From contig CAJUQP010000002.1 of the NCBI GenBank assembly GCA_910588245.1, positions 109,279-173,278 on the forward strand: a stretch of 64,000 nucleotides of DNA, written 5' to 3'. Of the stretch, positions 8,985 through 18,396 are shown piece after piece (within the stretch, counting starts at the first letter, position 1; each line of letters opens with the position of its first letter). This stretch comes from an uncultured Muribaculaceae bacterium. GTDB taxonomy: Bacteria > Bacteroidota > Bacteroidia > Bacteroidales > Muribaculaceae. Made by a program: the position numbers and the translations under genes. The notes below the pieces were generated by a model. The model ran no database searches. It saw nothing but the letters and a program-made list of their open reading frames with translations, and was not told where the DNA came from.

Positions 8985-11660
8985 ATGAATTTTGAAAAGA
9001 TTATAATCTTTGCTCATGTGAGATCCTTCAGACGGGATTGCATCTGTATCTTGTTTTTGTGTCTTGCATTGTTTCCCGTGCTCGCTAAAGAGGCGCGCAC
9101 CGGGAGATTTTTAAGCCATAAGGTTGAGGCTCCTTTCCCTATGCCTGAGATCCGTGAGTATGTGTTCCCGGATAGGGATTTCCTTATCACAGATTATGGC
9201 GCCGACACCGTGCGCAATGATCCTCGTGCCAACAGTAATGCGATAGCCAAGGCCATGAAGGCATGCAGTAAGGCGGGAGGAGGACGGGTCGTGGTGCCTG
9301 CCGGGATGTGGCGCACCGGTCCTATTCATTTCAGAAGCAATGTCAACCTATATCTTGCCGAGGGGGCCACTGTGCGGTTCAGTGATGATCCCGAGCTTTA
9401 TCTGCCGGCAGTGGAGACAACCTGGGAGGGGATGGAATGCTATAATTATTCCCCTCTTGTCTATGCATATGGCTGCGAGAATGTGGCCATAACCGGCAAA
9501 GGGACGCTGGCGCCTGAGATGGAGACCTGGAGAGGCTGGTTCAGTCGCCCGAAGCCACACATGGATGCTCTTCACGATCTTTATATGGATGCGTCCACCG
9601 GAGTTCCCGTCAAGAAGCGGCAGATGGCGAAAGGGGAGAACCATATGCGTCCGCATCTCATACAGTTCAACCGTTGCACGAATGTGCTTCTCGACGGTTT
9701 CCGTATCCGCGAGAGCCCTTTCTGGACCATACACATGTATCTTTGCCGCAACGGAATCGCCCGCAATCTTGATGTCAGGGCTCACGGTCACAACAACGAT
9801 GGCATAGATATCGACATGACACGTGATTTCCTCGTTGAGAATTGTGTTTTCGATCAGGGTGACGATGCCGTGGTGATAAAGTCAGGACGTAATCAGGATG
9901 CCTGGCGTCTTGCCACTCCTTCGGAGAATATTGTGGTCAGGAATTGCAAGATACTCGCGGGACACGTGCTCCTCGGCATCGGCAGCGAGATTTCCGGAGG
10001 CGTCAGAAACGTGTATATGCACGATTGCGAGGCTCCGGTGTCTGTCCACAGGCTCTTTTTCGTGAAGACAAATCACCGTCGTGGCGGATTCGTTGAGAAT
10101 ATCTACATGGATCGCGTGAAGACTGGCGATGTGATCAGTGTTCTTGAGATTGATACGGAGGTGCTCTATCAGTGGAAGAATCTTGTGCCTACTCTCGAGA
10201 CAAGACTTACTAAGATTGACGGGATACATATCAGCAACGTGGAGTGTGGCAATGCCGACATGATCTATGACCTTAAGGGAAACGCTGATCTCCCTGTGAC
10301 TGATGTCACGATCGAGAATGTCAAGGTCGGTACGGTAAGGAAAGGCGTAAGCAATGTGGTTGCGGTTGAAGATCTGAAAGTCTCCGGTGTTTCCTGGGAT
10401 GTCGAGCAGAAACTTGTGGTCAATGGTGTGCCATGGTTCGATTCGGATGGAAACATCATCAACGCCCATGGAGCCTGTATAGTGAAGGATGGTGGTAAAT
10501 ACTGGCTTTTCGGGGAGTATAAGTCTGACGAGAGCAATGCTTTTCCCGGTTTCGGGTGTTATTCCTCTGATGATCTCGTCAACTGGAAGTTTGAGCGTGT
10601 TGTGCTTCCGGTGCAGAAAGACGGGATTCTCGGACCCGACAGGGTAGGGGAGCGTGTGAAGGTGATGAAATGTCCCGAGACAGGGGAATATATCATGCTG
10701 ATGCATGCCGACAATCTGCAATATAAGGATCCGAATATCGGGATAGCGGTCAGTGACAGGATAAACGGAGACTATACACTTCTCGGTACTTTAGAATATG
10801 ACGGTAAGCCGATCAAACGCTGGGATATGGGCACTTTCCAGGATGAGGACGGCACAGGTTATCTACTCATTCATCACGGCCCGATCTATAGGTTAAGCGA
10901 TGACTACCGTTCGATAGCCGAACAGGTGGCTGATGTGAAGGGGATGGGGGAGAGTCCCGCCATGTTTAAGAAAAACGGTACCTATTATCTCCTGACCTCC
11001 AATCTGACAAGCTGGGAACGCAATGACAACTATTATTTCTCAGCGTCCTCGGTCAGAGGCCCGTGGAAGAAAAGGGGGCTGTTCTGTCCGGAAGGTACGC
11101 TGACACATAATTCCCAGTCTACTTTCGTATTCCCTCTTGAGGTGGAGGGTGACACCATACCTATGTATATGGGCGACCGCTGGTCGTATCCTCATCAAGC
11201 TTCCGCGGCCACATATGTATGGCAACCGATTGTGGTTGAGCGTGATTCGATCTCGATTCCGGAGTTTTGGCCGGCGTGGAATGCGAAGACAGCCAGTCCG
11301 GTAAGTTTCCCGTCGAAGAGGAAAGTGCATGACTGGAAGTCAGACAAGAAAGGCGATACTCTCCGTATTCCCTTCTATGGAAGGTCGATAAAACTTTTCG
11401 GACATACCGATGTTGATGGTGGCTATGCCCTGGTCCGTCTCAAGGATAAATCGGGGAAGACGCTTCATTCCTCCTATGTCGATTTCTATAGCAAAGTGCC
11501 CGACGAAGGTATCCGATTCGTAAGTCGCGATTATCCTCAGGACAACTATGTGCTTGAGGTTGAGGTCTCCGGCGAACACCCCGTATGGTCGAACAAACGC
11601 GGTGACCGTTTCGGAAGCACAGGCTACACCGTCAGCGTCTCCTCCTCCCTCGCCGAATGA
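8985..11660 (+). CDS. Secreted GH28 polygalacturonase-like / GH43-like fusion enzyme
   Basis: An 891-residue exported two-enzyme protein for pectin or arabinogalactan breakdown. A signal sequence (hydrophobic core CILFLCLALFPVLA, residues about 24-37) precedes a right-handed beta-helix GH28 domain (about 55-480). This has NNDGIDID and FDQGDDAVVIKSG (catalytic aspartates), GHVLLGIGSE and RLFFVKTNHRRGG. From about 485 to 770 comes a five-blade-propeller-like domain (VNAHG-type start NIINAHGACIVKDGGKYWLF, then DMGTFQDEDGTGY and MGESPAMFKKNGTYYLL), which fits GH43 subfamilies acting on galactan side chains. The last 110 residues look like a beta-sandwich carbohydrate-binding module. The substrate is inferred from family only; no SusC/SusD pair is nearby. 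Confidence 0.85.
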   Translation: MNFEKIIIFAHVRSFRRDCICILFLCLALFPVLAKEARTGRFLSHKVEAPFPMPEIREYVFPDRDFLITDYGADTVRNDPRANSNAIAKAMKACSKAGGGRVVVPAGMWRTGPIHFRSNVNLYLAEGATVRFSDDPELYLPAVETTWEGMECYNYSPLVYAYGCENVAITGKGTLAPEMETWRGWFSRPKPHMDALHDLYMDASTGVPVKKRQMAKGENHMRPHLIQFNRCTNVLLDGFRIRESPFWTIHMYLCRNGIARNLDVRAHGHNNDGIDIDMTRDFLVENCVFDQGDDAVVIKSGRNQDAWRLATPSENIVVRNCKILAGHVLLGIGSEISGGVRNVYMHDCEAPVSVHRLFFVKTNHRRGGFVENIYMDRVKTGDVISVLEIDTEVLYQWKNLVPTLETRLTKIDGIHISNVECGNADMIYDLKGNADLPVTDVTIENVKVGTVRKGVSNVVAVEDLKVSGVSWDVEQKLVVNGVPWFDSDGNIINAHGACIVKDGGKYWLFGEYKSDESNAFPGFGCYSSDDLVNWKFERVVLPVQKDGILGPDRVGERVKVMKCPETGEYIMLMHADNLQYKDPNIGIAVSDRINGDYTLLGTLEYDGKPIKRWDMGTFQDEDGTGYLLIHHGPIYRLSDDYRSIAEQVADVKGMGESPAMFKKNGTYYLLTSNLTSWERNDNYYFSASSVRGPWKKRGLFCPEGTLTHNSQSTFVFPLEVEGDTIPMYMGDRWSYPHQASAATYVWQPIVVERDSISIPEFWPAWNAKTASPVSFPSKRKVHDWKSDKKGDTLRIPFYGRSIKLFGHTDVDGGYALVRLKDKSGKTLHSSYVDFYSKVPDEGIRFVSRDYPQDNYVLEVEVSGEHPVWSNKRGDRFGSTGYTVSVSSSLAE

Positions 11661-11744
11661 TGGTGGCCCTCGGACAATACGCATTTACATTGCATTATAT
11701 GACGACCGTCCGACAGGATTAAGAAGTATAGCAATAATAAATAT

Positions 11745-11783
11745 AAAAAAATAGAGACGTCCTTAAGGCGTCTCTATTTTTTT
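11745..11783. terminator. Bidirectional terminator between converging genes
   Basis: A-run plus TAGAGACG (11745-11759) pairs with CGTCTCTA plus T-run (11769-11783) around a 9-base loop. It has a U tract in both directions and serves the GH28-GH43 gene (+) and the glycogen operon (-). Confidence 0.9.
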
Positions 11784-11821
11784 TATAGGTTGTTAATTGT
11801 CGATAGTTCTGAAGATTTACC

Positions 11822-13252
11822 TCAGGCTTTCTTGGTGCGTTTGGAGCCGGGTTTGGGACCCGGTTTCTTGCGGACTTTCACAGGAGCCTCGATGTCCTTC
11901 TTGTCGACGATCTCAAGCACCTCCTCTTTGGGAGCATTGGTGGAATCGTCGGCGTTGAGGATGTTGTTGCGGAGTGTCTTAACCTCCTTGTTGAGTTCCT
12001 CGATCTCTCCGGCCTGGTTGCGGATAGTGAGAAGCAGGGAGTTAAGCTCTTCATTGTCAATGTTCTCGGGATATTGCTCTTCAACGCGTACCAGGAAGTC
12101 AGCGAGCACGTTCATGTAGTTTGTGAATGCCGCAAACGGGCTGTCGTAGGGGCTGAAAGCCGCATGGCTCGCACCGTCGGCCATGTTCTTGGTGCTCATA
12201 TAGTAGAAGTGGTCGCTGCTCTGCAGATACTCCCAGTCCTGCTTCAGACGGCGGTCCTGGCAGAGGTTGACGCGCTCGGCCACCGCGTAGAGCTTGCCGA
12301 GAGCCTCGTTCTGGAGCTCGTTGCCTTTCCAGGCGGAGACGTCGCGGGCCTCGTCAATGTCGGAGATCGGGAATGGAACAGAGATCATATCGACCGGTTT
12401 GAGCTTGGCAACCACGTCGCTCGGAGTCGTGAAGCTTACACCTTTCTCCTTGCCGAAGCGCGGTAGAGCCTTCATGAAGTCGAAGATGCCAGTGCCGGCG
12501 GGGAGGAACGATCCGAATGTCTCCATGCTCATGTAGAGATTGACAACCTGCTCGTTCTCGGGGAGGGAGGCCAGCCAGTCAACATATTTGTCGGCCGTAA
12601 GTGGATATTCGTCCCAGGCGGTGTTGTTGAAGTTGCGTGAGATATCCTCGGCAAGTTTGTCGTTGGTGAGAAGGAGCTTGAGATTGGGTGCCGATACTGC
12701 CTGATAGACGTAGTTGGGGCTCTTCCATCCGAGCACATGCTTGGCTCCTTCTGTGAGGCAGGTCTTGAAGCCCATGCTGGCGATCACTGCGGCGATGTCG
12801 TCGTCGTAGATCAGCTCGGTGTTGGAGAATACTTTCGGTTTCACTCCGAAGAGACGCTTCAGAAGATCGTCGTGCTCCTTCACCTGACGGATGAATTCCT
12901 CGGGATCCTCGAGCGATGCGAGGCTGTGGGAATATGTGCCGCTCAGGAACTCCACGCATCCGGTGTCGGCGAGTTTCTTGAGAAGGTCGATGAATTCAGG
13001 CACATATAGCTGGAGTTGCTCTATGGCGGTGCCGGAGATGGATATCGAGCACTTGAACTCACGGTTGCTGTCGTTGATCATCTGGAGCAGGGTCTCTGCC
13101 ATGGGTATATAGCTCGACTGGGCCAGGCGACTCACGATCTCGTCGTTGGCGAAATCATCATAGTAGTAGTGGTCGTTGCCTATGTCGAAGAATCTGTAGC
13201 GTTTCAGGCGGAAAGGCTGATGGATCTTAAAATAGAAGCAAACTGATTTCAT
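11822..13252 (-). CDS. GH57 alpha-amylase / glucanotransferase-type glycosidase
   Basis: A GH57 enzyme (476 residues) acting on alpha-1,4-glucan, third gene of a glycogen operon. The N-terminal CFYFKIHQPFRLKRY carries the conserved HQP motif, ISISGTAIEQL and FLSGTYSHSLASL match GH57 regions 2-3, VFSNTELIYDDDIA carries the expected nucleophile glutamate, and LYMSMETFGSFLPAG follows. There is no signal peptide, so it is cytoplasmic. A coiled-coil-like segment (about 410-445) and a basic Pro/Lys tail (RKKPGPKPGSKRTKKA) close the protein; the tail is not part of the catalytic fold. It lies 63 bp after the GT4 gene and before a terminator. Confidence 0.9.
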   Translation of the reverse strand: MKSVCFYFKIHQPFRLKRYRFFDIGNDHYYYDDFANDEIVSRLAQSSYIPMAETLLQMINDSNREFKCSISISGTAIEQLQLYVPEFIDLLKKLADTGCVEFLSGTYSHSLASLEDPEEFIRQVKEHDDLLKRLFGVKPKVFSNTELIYDDDIAAVIASMGFKTCLTEGAKHVLGWKSPNYVYQAVSAPNLKLLLTNDKLAEDISRNFNNTAWDEYPLTADKYVDWLASLPENEQVVNLYMSMETFGSFLPAGTGIFDFMKALPRFGKEKGVSFTTPSDVVAKLKPVDMISVPFPISDIDEARDVSAWKGNELQNEALGKLYAVAERVNLCQDRRLKQDWEYLQSSDHFYYMSTKNMADGASHAAFSPYDSPFAAFTNYMNVLADFLVRVEEQYPENIDNEELNSLLLTIRNQAGEIEELNKEVKTLRNNILNADDSTNAPKEEVLEIVDKKDIEAPVKVRKKPGPKPGSKRTKKA

Positions 13253-13315
13253 GATCTTATATTGTGTTTTTTTATTCGTGAATATTTGGTTGCCGTCATT
13301 TCATGCACACATGTG

Positions 13316-14581
13316 TCATTTACGCGACTCGATGACCTTGTTATAGATGTCGATCACCTTCTTTCCGGCCTTCTCCCAGGTTATGCCGTGTATCTCCTCG
13401 ATGCCTCGGTCGCGAAGGGTGTCGTAGAGGGCCTTGTTGGTGATGATCGAGTGCATTGCGTCGGCCATTGCGTCCACATCCCAGTAGTCGGTCTTTATGA
13501 CGTTGTCAAGGATCTCGGCGCATCCGCTCTGTTTTGAGATGATTGAGGGGACCCCCATCTCCATAGCCTCGAGCGGCGAGATGCCGAAGGGCTCAGACAC
13601 GGAGGGCATAACGTAGACATCGGAGTCGCGGAACATCTGGTAGACCTCCTTGCCGCGGAGGAATCCCGTGAAGTGGAATCTGTCGGCGATGCCGCGTTTC
13701 GCGGCGAGCCTGATCATTGCCTGCTCCATATCGCCTCCTCCGGCCATCACGAATCTGACGTTCTTGTTCTTGTTGAGCACTTTGGCGGCAGCTTCCACGA
13801 AATATTCCGGACCTTTCTGCATTGTGATTCGTCCCAGGAAGGTGATCACCTTGTCTTTGGTGTCCTTACGCTGCAGGTTGAGGAGCTCGTCGTCGAGAGG
13901 AATCACTGCATTGTGCACGGTTGTCACCTTAGCGGGGTCAATGCCGTATTTCTCGATCACCGTGCGTCGCGTCAGGTCGGAGACGGTGCATATGTGGTCG
14001 GCGTTGTTCATGCCGTCTTTCTCGATGGCGAATACCGTGGGGTTCGGCTTTCCGCGTGAACGGTCGAATTCCGACGCGTGCACATGGATCACGAGAGGCT
14101 TGCCGGTCACGTTCTTGGCGTGGATGCCGGCAGGATACGTCAGCCAGTCGTGGGCATGGATGATGTCGAAATCTACCGTGCGGGCTATCACGCCTGCCAC
14201 GATAGAGTAGTTGTTGATCTCCTCAACGAGATTGTCGGGATAGCGTCCTGAGAACTCTATGCATCCGAGGTCGTTGAGGCGCATATAATTGAAGTCGGCG
14301 TAGATATGGTCGCGCAGGTCGAAATAGGTCTGCGGATCCATCACGTTGCCTATTCTTGAGTTGACATAGTCCCAGGAGACATCGCGCCAGGCGATCGGGG
14401 TATTCGTGGCCCCTATTATTCTGGCGAAGCCGCGTTCCTCGTCGCCCCAAGGCTTGGGAATCACAAACGTGATCTCCATGTTGCCGTTGGCGTGCATACC
14501 TTTTGTCAGACCGTAGCTCGCAGTGCCAAGACCCCCGAGGATATGCGGAGGGAATTCCCATCCGAACATTAATGCCTTCAT
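13316..14581 (-). CDS. GT4-family glycosyltransferase, probable glycogen synthase
   Basis: A GT-B fold enzyme (421 residues). The N-terminal MKALMFGWEFPPHILGGLGT is the donor/acceptor loop seen in bacterial and archaeal GT4 glycogen or sucrose-synthase-like enzymes. The C-terminal half has TFLGRITMQKGPEYFVEAA and the nucleotide-sugar E-x7-E motif SEPFGISPLEAMEMG. The start codon overlaps the stop of the debranching gene (ATGA at 14578-14581), so the two are translationally coupled. Being between a debranching enzyme and a GH57 strongly suggests glucan elongation from a nucleotide-glucose; this is inference from context. Confidence 0.88.
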   Translation of the reverse strand: MKALMFGWEFPPHILGGLGTASYGLTKGMHANGNMEITFVIPKPWGDEERGFARIIGATNTPIAWRDVSWDYVNSRIGNVMDPQTYFDLRDHIYADFNYMRLNDLGCIEFSGRYPDNLVEEINNYSIVAGVIARTVDFDIIHAHDWLTYPAGIHAKNVTGKPLVIHVHASEFDRSRGKPNPTVFAIEKDGMNNADHICTVSDLTRRTVIEKYGIDPAKVTTVHNAVIPLDDELLNLQRKDTKDKVITFLGRITMQKGPEYFVEAAAKVLNKNKNVRFVMAGGGDMEQAMIRLAAKRGIADRFHFTGFLRGKEVYQMFRDSDVYVMPSVSEPFGISPLEAMEMGVPSIISKQSGCAEILDNVIKTDYWDVDAMADAMHSIITNKALYDTLRDRGIEEIHGITWEKAGKKVIDIYNKVIESRK

Positions 14582-16551
14582 TTCGATTCTTCGGTTTCTA
14601 AGATTTGTAGTTTATTGAATTCTTTCACGTTCTTGAGTGTGCGGAGAATCTCTCCGACATTCTTGGCGGTGCTGACCGCTCCGCGGCCCGTGAAGGGCGG
14701 GTTGCCGTCATACATCTCAGAGAGCGATCCGATGCAGCCCTCGGTCATCTCGTCTTCATATCCTATGAGCATACGCTCTATGAAGCCGACGCCGCTGACT
14801 CCGAACACCTTGAAATATGCGTCGGCGTAGAAGCCGAAGAGCCACGGACGCGCCGGCCCCTGATGCACGGCATATTCCCTCTGGATAGGATCGCCAACAT
14901 AAGTCGGACGGTAGGCATAGCTCTTGGGGCTGAGCGAGCGCAGTCCCTTTGGCGTGAGCAGTTCGCGGGTCACGAGGTCGAGCACTTTCTTGCGCTGGCG
15001 TCTGTCGAGCGGCGAATACTCGAGGCCGATGGCTATTGCCATGTTGGGGCGAACCTCCAGGTCGGTGTATGTGCCGTTGACATAGTCGTAGAGATAGCCA
15101 TAGTCGTTGAGGAATGTAGAGATAAACGATTCCTTTACTGTCTCCGCAAGGGCGTTGAGGTCGTCGATATACGCCTGCATGGCCACATCTCCGTCGTAGA
15201 GGGATACTGCGAATTTCAGCGCGTTGTACCACAGCGCGTTGAATTCAAGGATATAGCCCGTGCGCGGGATGATGGGGTTGCCGTTGATCGATGCCGACAT
15301 CCAGGTGACAGGCGATTCAGAACCATTGGTGGAGAGCAGGCCGTTCGGATTGAAATATAGGTTCTGGATCCTGCCGTTGCGTATCTTCTCGATGATCCAT
15401 TGCACGGAGGCTCCGTAGCGCTCGCGACATTCCTTGGTGGAGGTGGCGCGCCTGTATTGCTGAAGTGCCCACACTGTCCAGAGGGGTATGTCGGGAAGGT
15501 CGATCTCGCCGATAGTCTTGTCTTTTATGCCCTCGTCGAGATAGCGGCTCAGCGCTTTCAGGAAGCTGGCCATGATGAGTTCGTAGTCCTCCTTATGGTC
15601 GATGGCGAGCGTACATCCTGGCAGCGCCATGAGCTCATCGCGCGCGCGTACATTATACCAAGGATAGCCGGCCATGATATATATGCCGTACTGATTCTTG
15701 AGATAGAATTGTTTGGCGGAGTTCTTCAGGCAGTTGTAGAAACTCGTGCGACATGTGCGTGTGGTGAGCTCCTTCTCATATGTCTCGAAGAAACGGTCGG
15801 GATCGGCCTCTTCGGTCGATGCCGAGAAGATGATAGACTCCCCTTTGCGGATCGGGAGCTGGAAATAACCGGGCACCCACAGATCTTCCTTGTAGGGGAT
15901 GCCGCGATCCTTATCCTTGTAGTATTCCACGCCTTTGTACCAGTGTCCGTCATTGACCCACTCCGGCTTCTTGGAGAATTGCATGTAGAGGTTGGGATAG
16001 CCGTGGTAGAGGCAGGTGCTGATGCCATTCCTGACGTCTTCCACTGCAGTGTTGATCGCGCCGTTCTCCATGCAGAGGTCGTTGGCGTTGCGGAATGCCA
16101 GGAAAGGACGGAACTGAAGTGTGGTGTCAGAATGGGCGTCCACGAGGGTGTATTTGATGAGAATGCGGTTCTCATGCGATATGAACACTTTCTCTTTTGT
16201 CATGATGACGCCGCCTACGCGGTAGGTGACGGTCGGCACCGACTCGCAGTCGAACTGACGGATGTATTTGTGGCCGTTGGGGCTGAAGACCCCGTCGCCA
16301 TACTGGTGCAGCCCGAGATTGAATGGTGCGCCATGCTGTATCACGGTCTCGTCGAGCGACGACAACAGCACGTGTGCCTTGTCGTCCATCTCCGGAATGG
16401 GGATAACGAGCAGGCCGTGCTGCTTGCGTGTGTTGCAGCCCACGATGGTGGTGCAGTGGTAGGCCCCGGATTTATTGGTGCGAAGCATCTCCTTCGGGAG
16501 GCTTTGCTCCAGATTGATCATCAGGCTCTTGTCGAATTTCAGATAACTCAT
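14578..16551 (-). CDS. Glycogen debranching enzyme (amylo-alpha-1,6-glucosidase type)
   Basis: A 657-residue cytoplasmic enzyme that removes alpha-1,6 branches of glycogen. The N-terminal half (about 1-280) is the bacterial/archaeal GDE N-terminal domain, beginning LRTNKSGAYHCTTIVGCNTRKQHGLL. The C-terminal half (about 300-640) is an (alpha/alpha)6 GH133-type catalytic barrel with AGYPWYNVRARDELMALPG (which contains a candidate catalytic Asp), VTWMSASINGNPIIPRTG (which contains the usual second acidic region WMDA, here WMSA) and RPWLFGFYADAYFKVFG. It is the first gene of the glycogen operon, with a strong promoter about 190 bp upstream. Substitution of Asp by Ser in the WMDA motif is worth checking by alignment. 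Confidence 0.9.
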   Translation of the reverse strand: MSYLKFDKSLMINLEQSLPKEMLRTNKSGAYHCTTIVGCNTRKQHGLLVIPIPEMDDKAHVLLSSLDETVIQHGAPFNLGLHQYGDGVFSPNGHKYIRQFDCESVPTVTYRVGGVIMTKEKVFISHENRILIKYTLVDAHSDTTLQFRPFLAFRNANDLCMENGAINTAVEDVRNGISTCLYHGYPNLYMQFSKKPEWVNDGHWYKGVEYYKDKDRGIPYKEDLWVPGYFQLPIRKGESIIFSASTEEADPDRFFETYEKELTTRTCRTSFYNCLKNSAKQFYLKNQYGIYIMAGYPWYNVRARDELMALPGCTLAIDHKEDYELIMASFLKALSRYLDEGIKDKTIGEIDLPDIPLWTVWALQQYRRATSTKECRERYGASVQWIIEKIRNGRIQNLYFNPNGLLSTNGSESPVTWMSASINGNPIIPRTGYILEFNALWYNALKFAVSLYDGDVAMQAYIDDLNALAETVKESFISTFLNDYGYLYDYVNGTYTDLEVRPNMAIAIGLEYSPLDRRQRKKVLDLVTRELLTPKGLRSLSPKSYAYRPTYVGDPIQREYAVHQGPARPWLFGFYADAYFKVFGVSGVGFIERMLIGYEDEMTEGCIGSLSEMYDGNPPFTGRGAVSTAKNVGEILRTLKNVKEFNKLQILETEESK

Positions 16552-16741
16552 GGGAATAATATCTGTATGGTAAGGTTAATTTTGAGTCATGGTTTGACAC
16601 AATGAATGTTTCGCCGGGGAGAGGTCGGTTGTAGGGGGGGATCTGGTCTTGCTTTTCTGTCTTCCTTTGGGTTTAGGTTGTCGAAATAAAAACGGTCGAG
16701 GAGATCAGATCCGCCGTTGGCGTTCTGATATAATTTGTCTA

Positions 16742-16773
16742 CAAAGATAATCTTTTGACTTTAAAAGTGCAAA
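16742..16773 (-). promoter_or_regulatory. Promoter of the glycogen operon
   Basis: On the minus strand TTTG (16773-16770) is followed after exactly 20 bp by TATCTTTG (16749-16742), a full match to the Bacteroidota primary-sigma consensus. The predicted transcript has a leader of about 180 nt. No other feature was seen in the 16552-16881 gap. Confidence 0.85.
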
Positions 16774-16881
16774 AGTTTTTTGATAAAAATATTTTAAATA
16801 TCCGATTTTGAGTGATAATGTGTTTTTCAACATAATTGCAGAGCGACAAATCGGTGGGTAGCTCCATTTTTCGCGCCGGTT

Positions 16882-18312
16882 TTATTCAAAACCCGCCGCT
16901 GGATTTGAGTCATCGTCATCGCTCTTGATGAAAGGATCGGGTGCGGCGTCGACCACTGCCTCCTTGTCGGCATCGACCGGAAGTTCGATGTCCTTTATCA
17001 GCAGGCCCTTCATGGATTCGTAGCTCTCCGAAAGCCACGTGTCTATGCGGTCGAGTATCGGCCTGTAGATTATGGAGAAACGCGGTATGAAGTCATGGAG
17101 GCCCACGGCATCAAGGCGTTGCAGAAGCTCGCCGACGGAGATGGTGTCGGTTTCCGAAGCGGGTGCCACTCCGATCTTGTCGTCCGGGAGCATGACATAG
17201 TTTATCATCCCGGCTCTGTAAAGCTGTTCGCAGATGTTTTTGACCACCTTTATCGGTATGTCGTAGTAGAAACCGAGCTGAGTGCGTGTGAGTGGTGTCT
17301 TCCCCTTGCGGAAACGGCTTACTATGGCTGCGGCAAGCACGATGGTGACTTTCCTCGAGTAGTTTTCCGACATGCGGCTCAGATTGCCGAGGAAATTATA
17401 GCTCAGCACATTCTGGAGGGAATAGGCGAGCACGCATCCGAAGAGGAGTATGAGCCACGATAGCTGAAGCCAGATCAGAAGCAAGGGGAGGAAGGCGAAC
17501 GATCCGTAAATAGCATTGTATTTCGACACGTAGAGCTGGCCATTGACAAAAAGAAGCTGGATGATCTGGAAGATTATCGCACAGACCGCTCCGGAGATGG
17601 CGGCATACTTGAAATTTACTTTTGTGTTGGGAATTAGGAAGAAAGACAGAGAGAAGGCAAGCCATGCGAGTACGAGGGGCGATGCCTCGAGAGCAATGTT
17701 GACGAAGGGGGTGAGAAATGCAAAGTGCATATTGTCTTGCACGGTGGCCGACATGAAGATTGACAGTCCGGAAGAACAGATCATGAGCACCGGCACCATG
17801 AGGCATATCGCTATGTAGTCTACAACTTTTTTATAGAATGAGCGGTCGTGCTTTACATCCCATATATTGTTGAACACCGACTCGATGTTGGAGAGCAGCG
17901 ATATGAGAGTCCAAAGCAGGAAGATAATGCCTACGCCTACGAAAATACCCTGCGAGGCTTCCGAAAGATAGGAGTCAACAAATTTCAGTGCAAACTCGAT
18001 CCCCTGTTTCTGAGCCGGAAAACTTTTGTATAGTTCATCCTCCAGGAGGTTCTGGAATCCGAATCCGCGGCCTATGGCGAAAAGAAGCGCGAATGCCGGC
18101 ACTATCGCCAGCACTGTGGAATATGTCAGTGCCATGGACTTAGCCTGAAGGTCACGGTCGAAGAAGCAGCGCACCGAAAGATTGGCCACTTTCAGGGCGC
18201 GTATGCCGTTGGTGTCGCGGGTCTCTTTCCAGACTCCTGTCCAGCAGTAGTTTATTATGTCTCTTGCCTTCGCTGTCAGGCGCGTAATTAAGGATTCTTT
18301 CTTGGTTTCCAT
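16882..18312 (-). CDS. YihY/BrkB-family inner-membrane protein
   Basis: A YihY (formerly misnamed RNase BN) family membrane protein of 476 residues. Six hydrophobic segments lie between about residues 60 and 310, with family motifs in AKSMALTYSTVLAIVPAFALLFAI, GIIFLLWTLISLLSNIE, AFLPLLLIWLQLSWLILLFG and the short conserved SIFNNIWDV-like segment. The C-terminal 150 residues form a soluble part with a winged-helix-like region (TQLGFYYDIPIKVVKNICEQL), as often found in Bacteroidota members, and an acidic tail. Function is unknown. It lies downstream of rnpB with a hairpin plus T-run ending 4 bp before its start codon. Confidence 0.88.
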   Translation of the reverse strand: METKKESLITRLTAKARDIINYCWTGVWKETRDTNGIRALKVANLSVRCFFDRDLQAKSMALTYSTVLAIVPAFALLFAIGRGFGFQNLLEDELYKSFPAQKQGIEFALKFVDSYLSEASQGIFVGVGIIFLLWTLISLLSNIESVFNNIWDVKHDRSFYKKVVDYIAICLMVPVLMICSSGLSIFMSATVQDNMHFAFLTPFVNIALEASPLVLAWLAFSLSFFLIPNTKVNFKYAAISGAVCAIIFQIIQLLFVNGQLYVSKYNAIYGSFAFLPLLLIWLQLSWLILLFGCVLAYSLQNVLSYNFLGNLSRMSENYSRKVTIVLAAAIVSRFRKGKTPLTRTQLGFYYDIPIKVVKNICEQLYRAGMINYVMLPDDKIGVAPASETDTISVGELLQRLDAVGLHDFIPRFSIIYRPILDRIDTWLSESYESMKGLLIKDIELPVDADKEAVVDAAPDPFIKSDDDDSNPAAGFE

Positions 18313-18316
18313 ATAG

Positions 18317-18337
18317 AAAAAATGCCCTGTGGCAGGG
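18317..18337 (-). terminator. Hairpin plus T-run directly upstream of the yihY-type gene
   Basis: On the minus strand CCCTG-CCA-CAGGG is followed by CA and six T. The T-run ends 4 bp before the ATG at 18312. It may be the second terminator of rnpB or an attenuator of the membrane-protein gene. Confidence 0.55.
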
Positions 18338-18358
18338 TTTTGTTCATTAAAAATGACA

Positions 18359-18387
18359 ACGGCGGGGCTCTCTGTGAGACCCGCCGT
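18359..18387 (-). terminator. Terminator downstream of rnpB
   Basis: ACGGCGGG (with flanking CTC) pairs with CCCGCCGT; on the minus strand the stem is followed by TTGTCATTTTTAATG. Confidence 0.7.
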
Positions 18388-18396
18388 CTGATGGGT

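Noticed and set aside
15400..16605. Open frame of 401 codons on the plus strand
   Set aside because: Antisense to the glycogen debranching gene, whose protein has clear family motifs.
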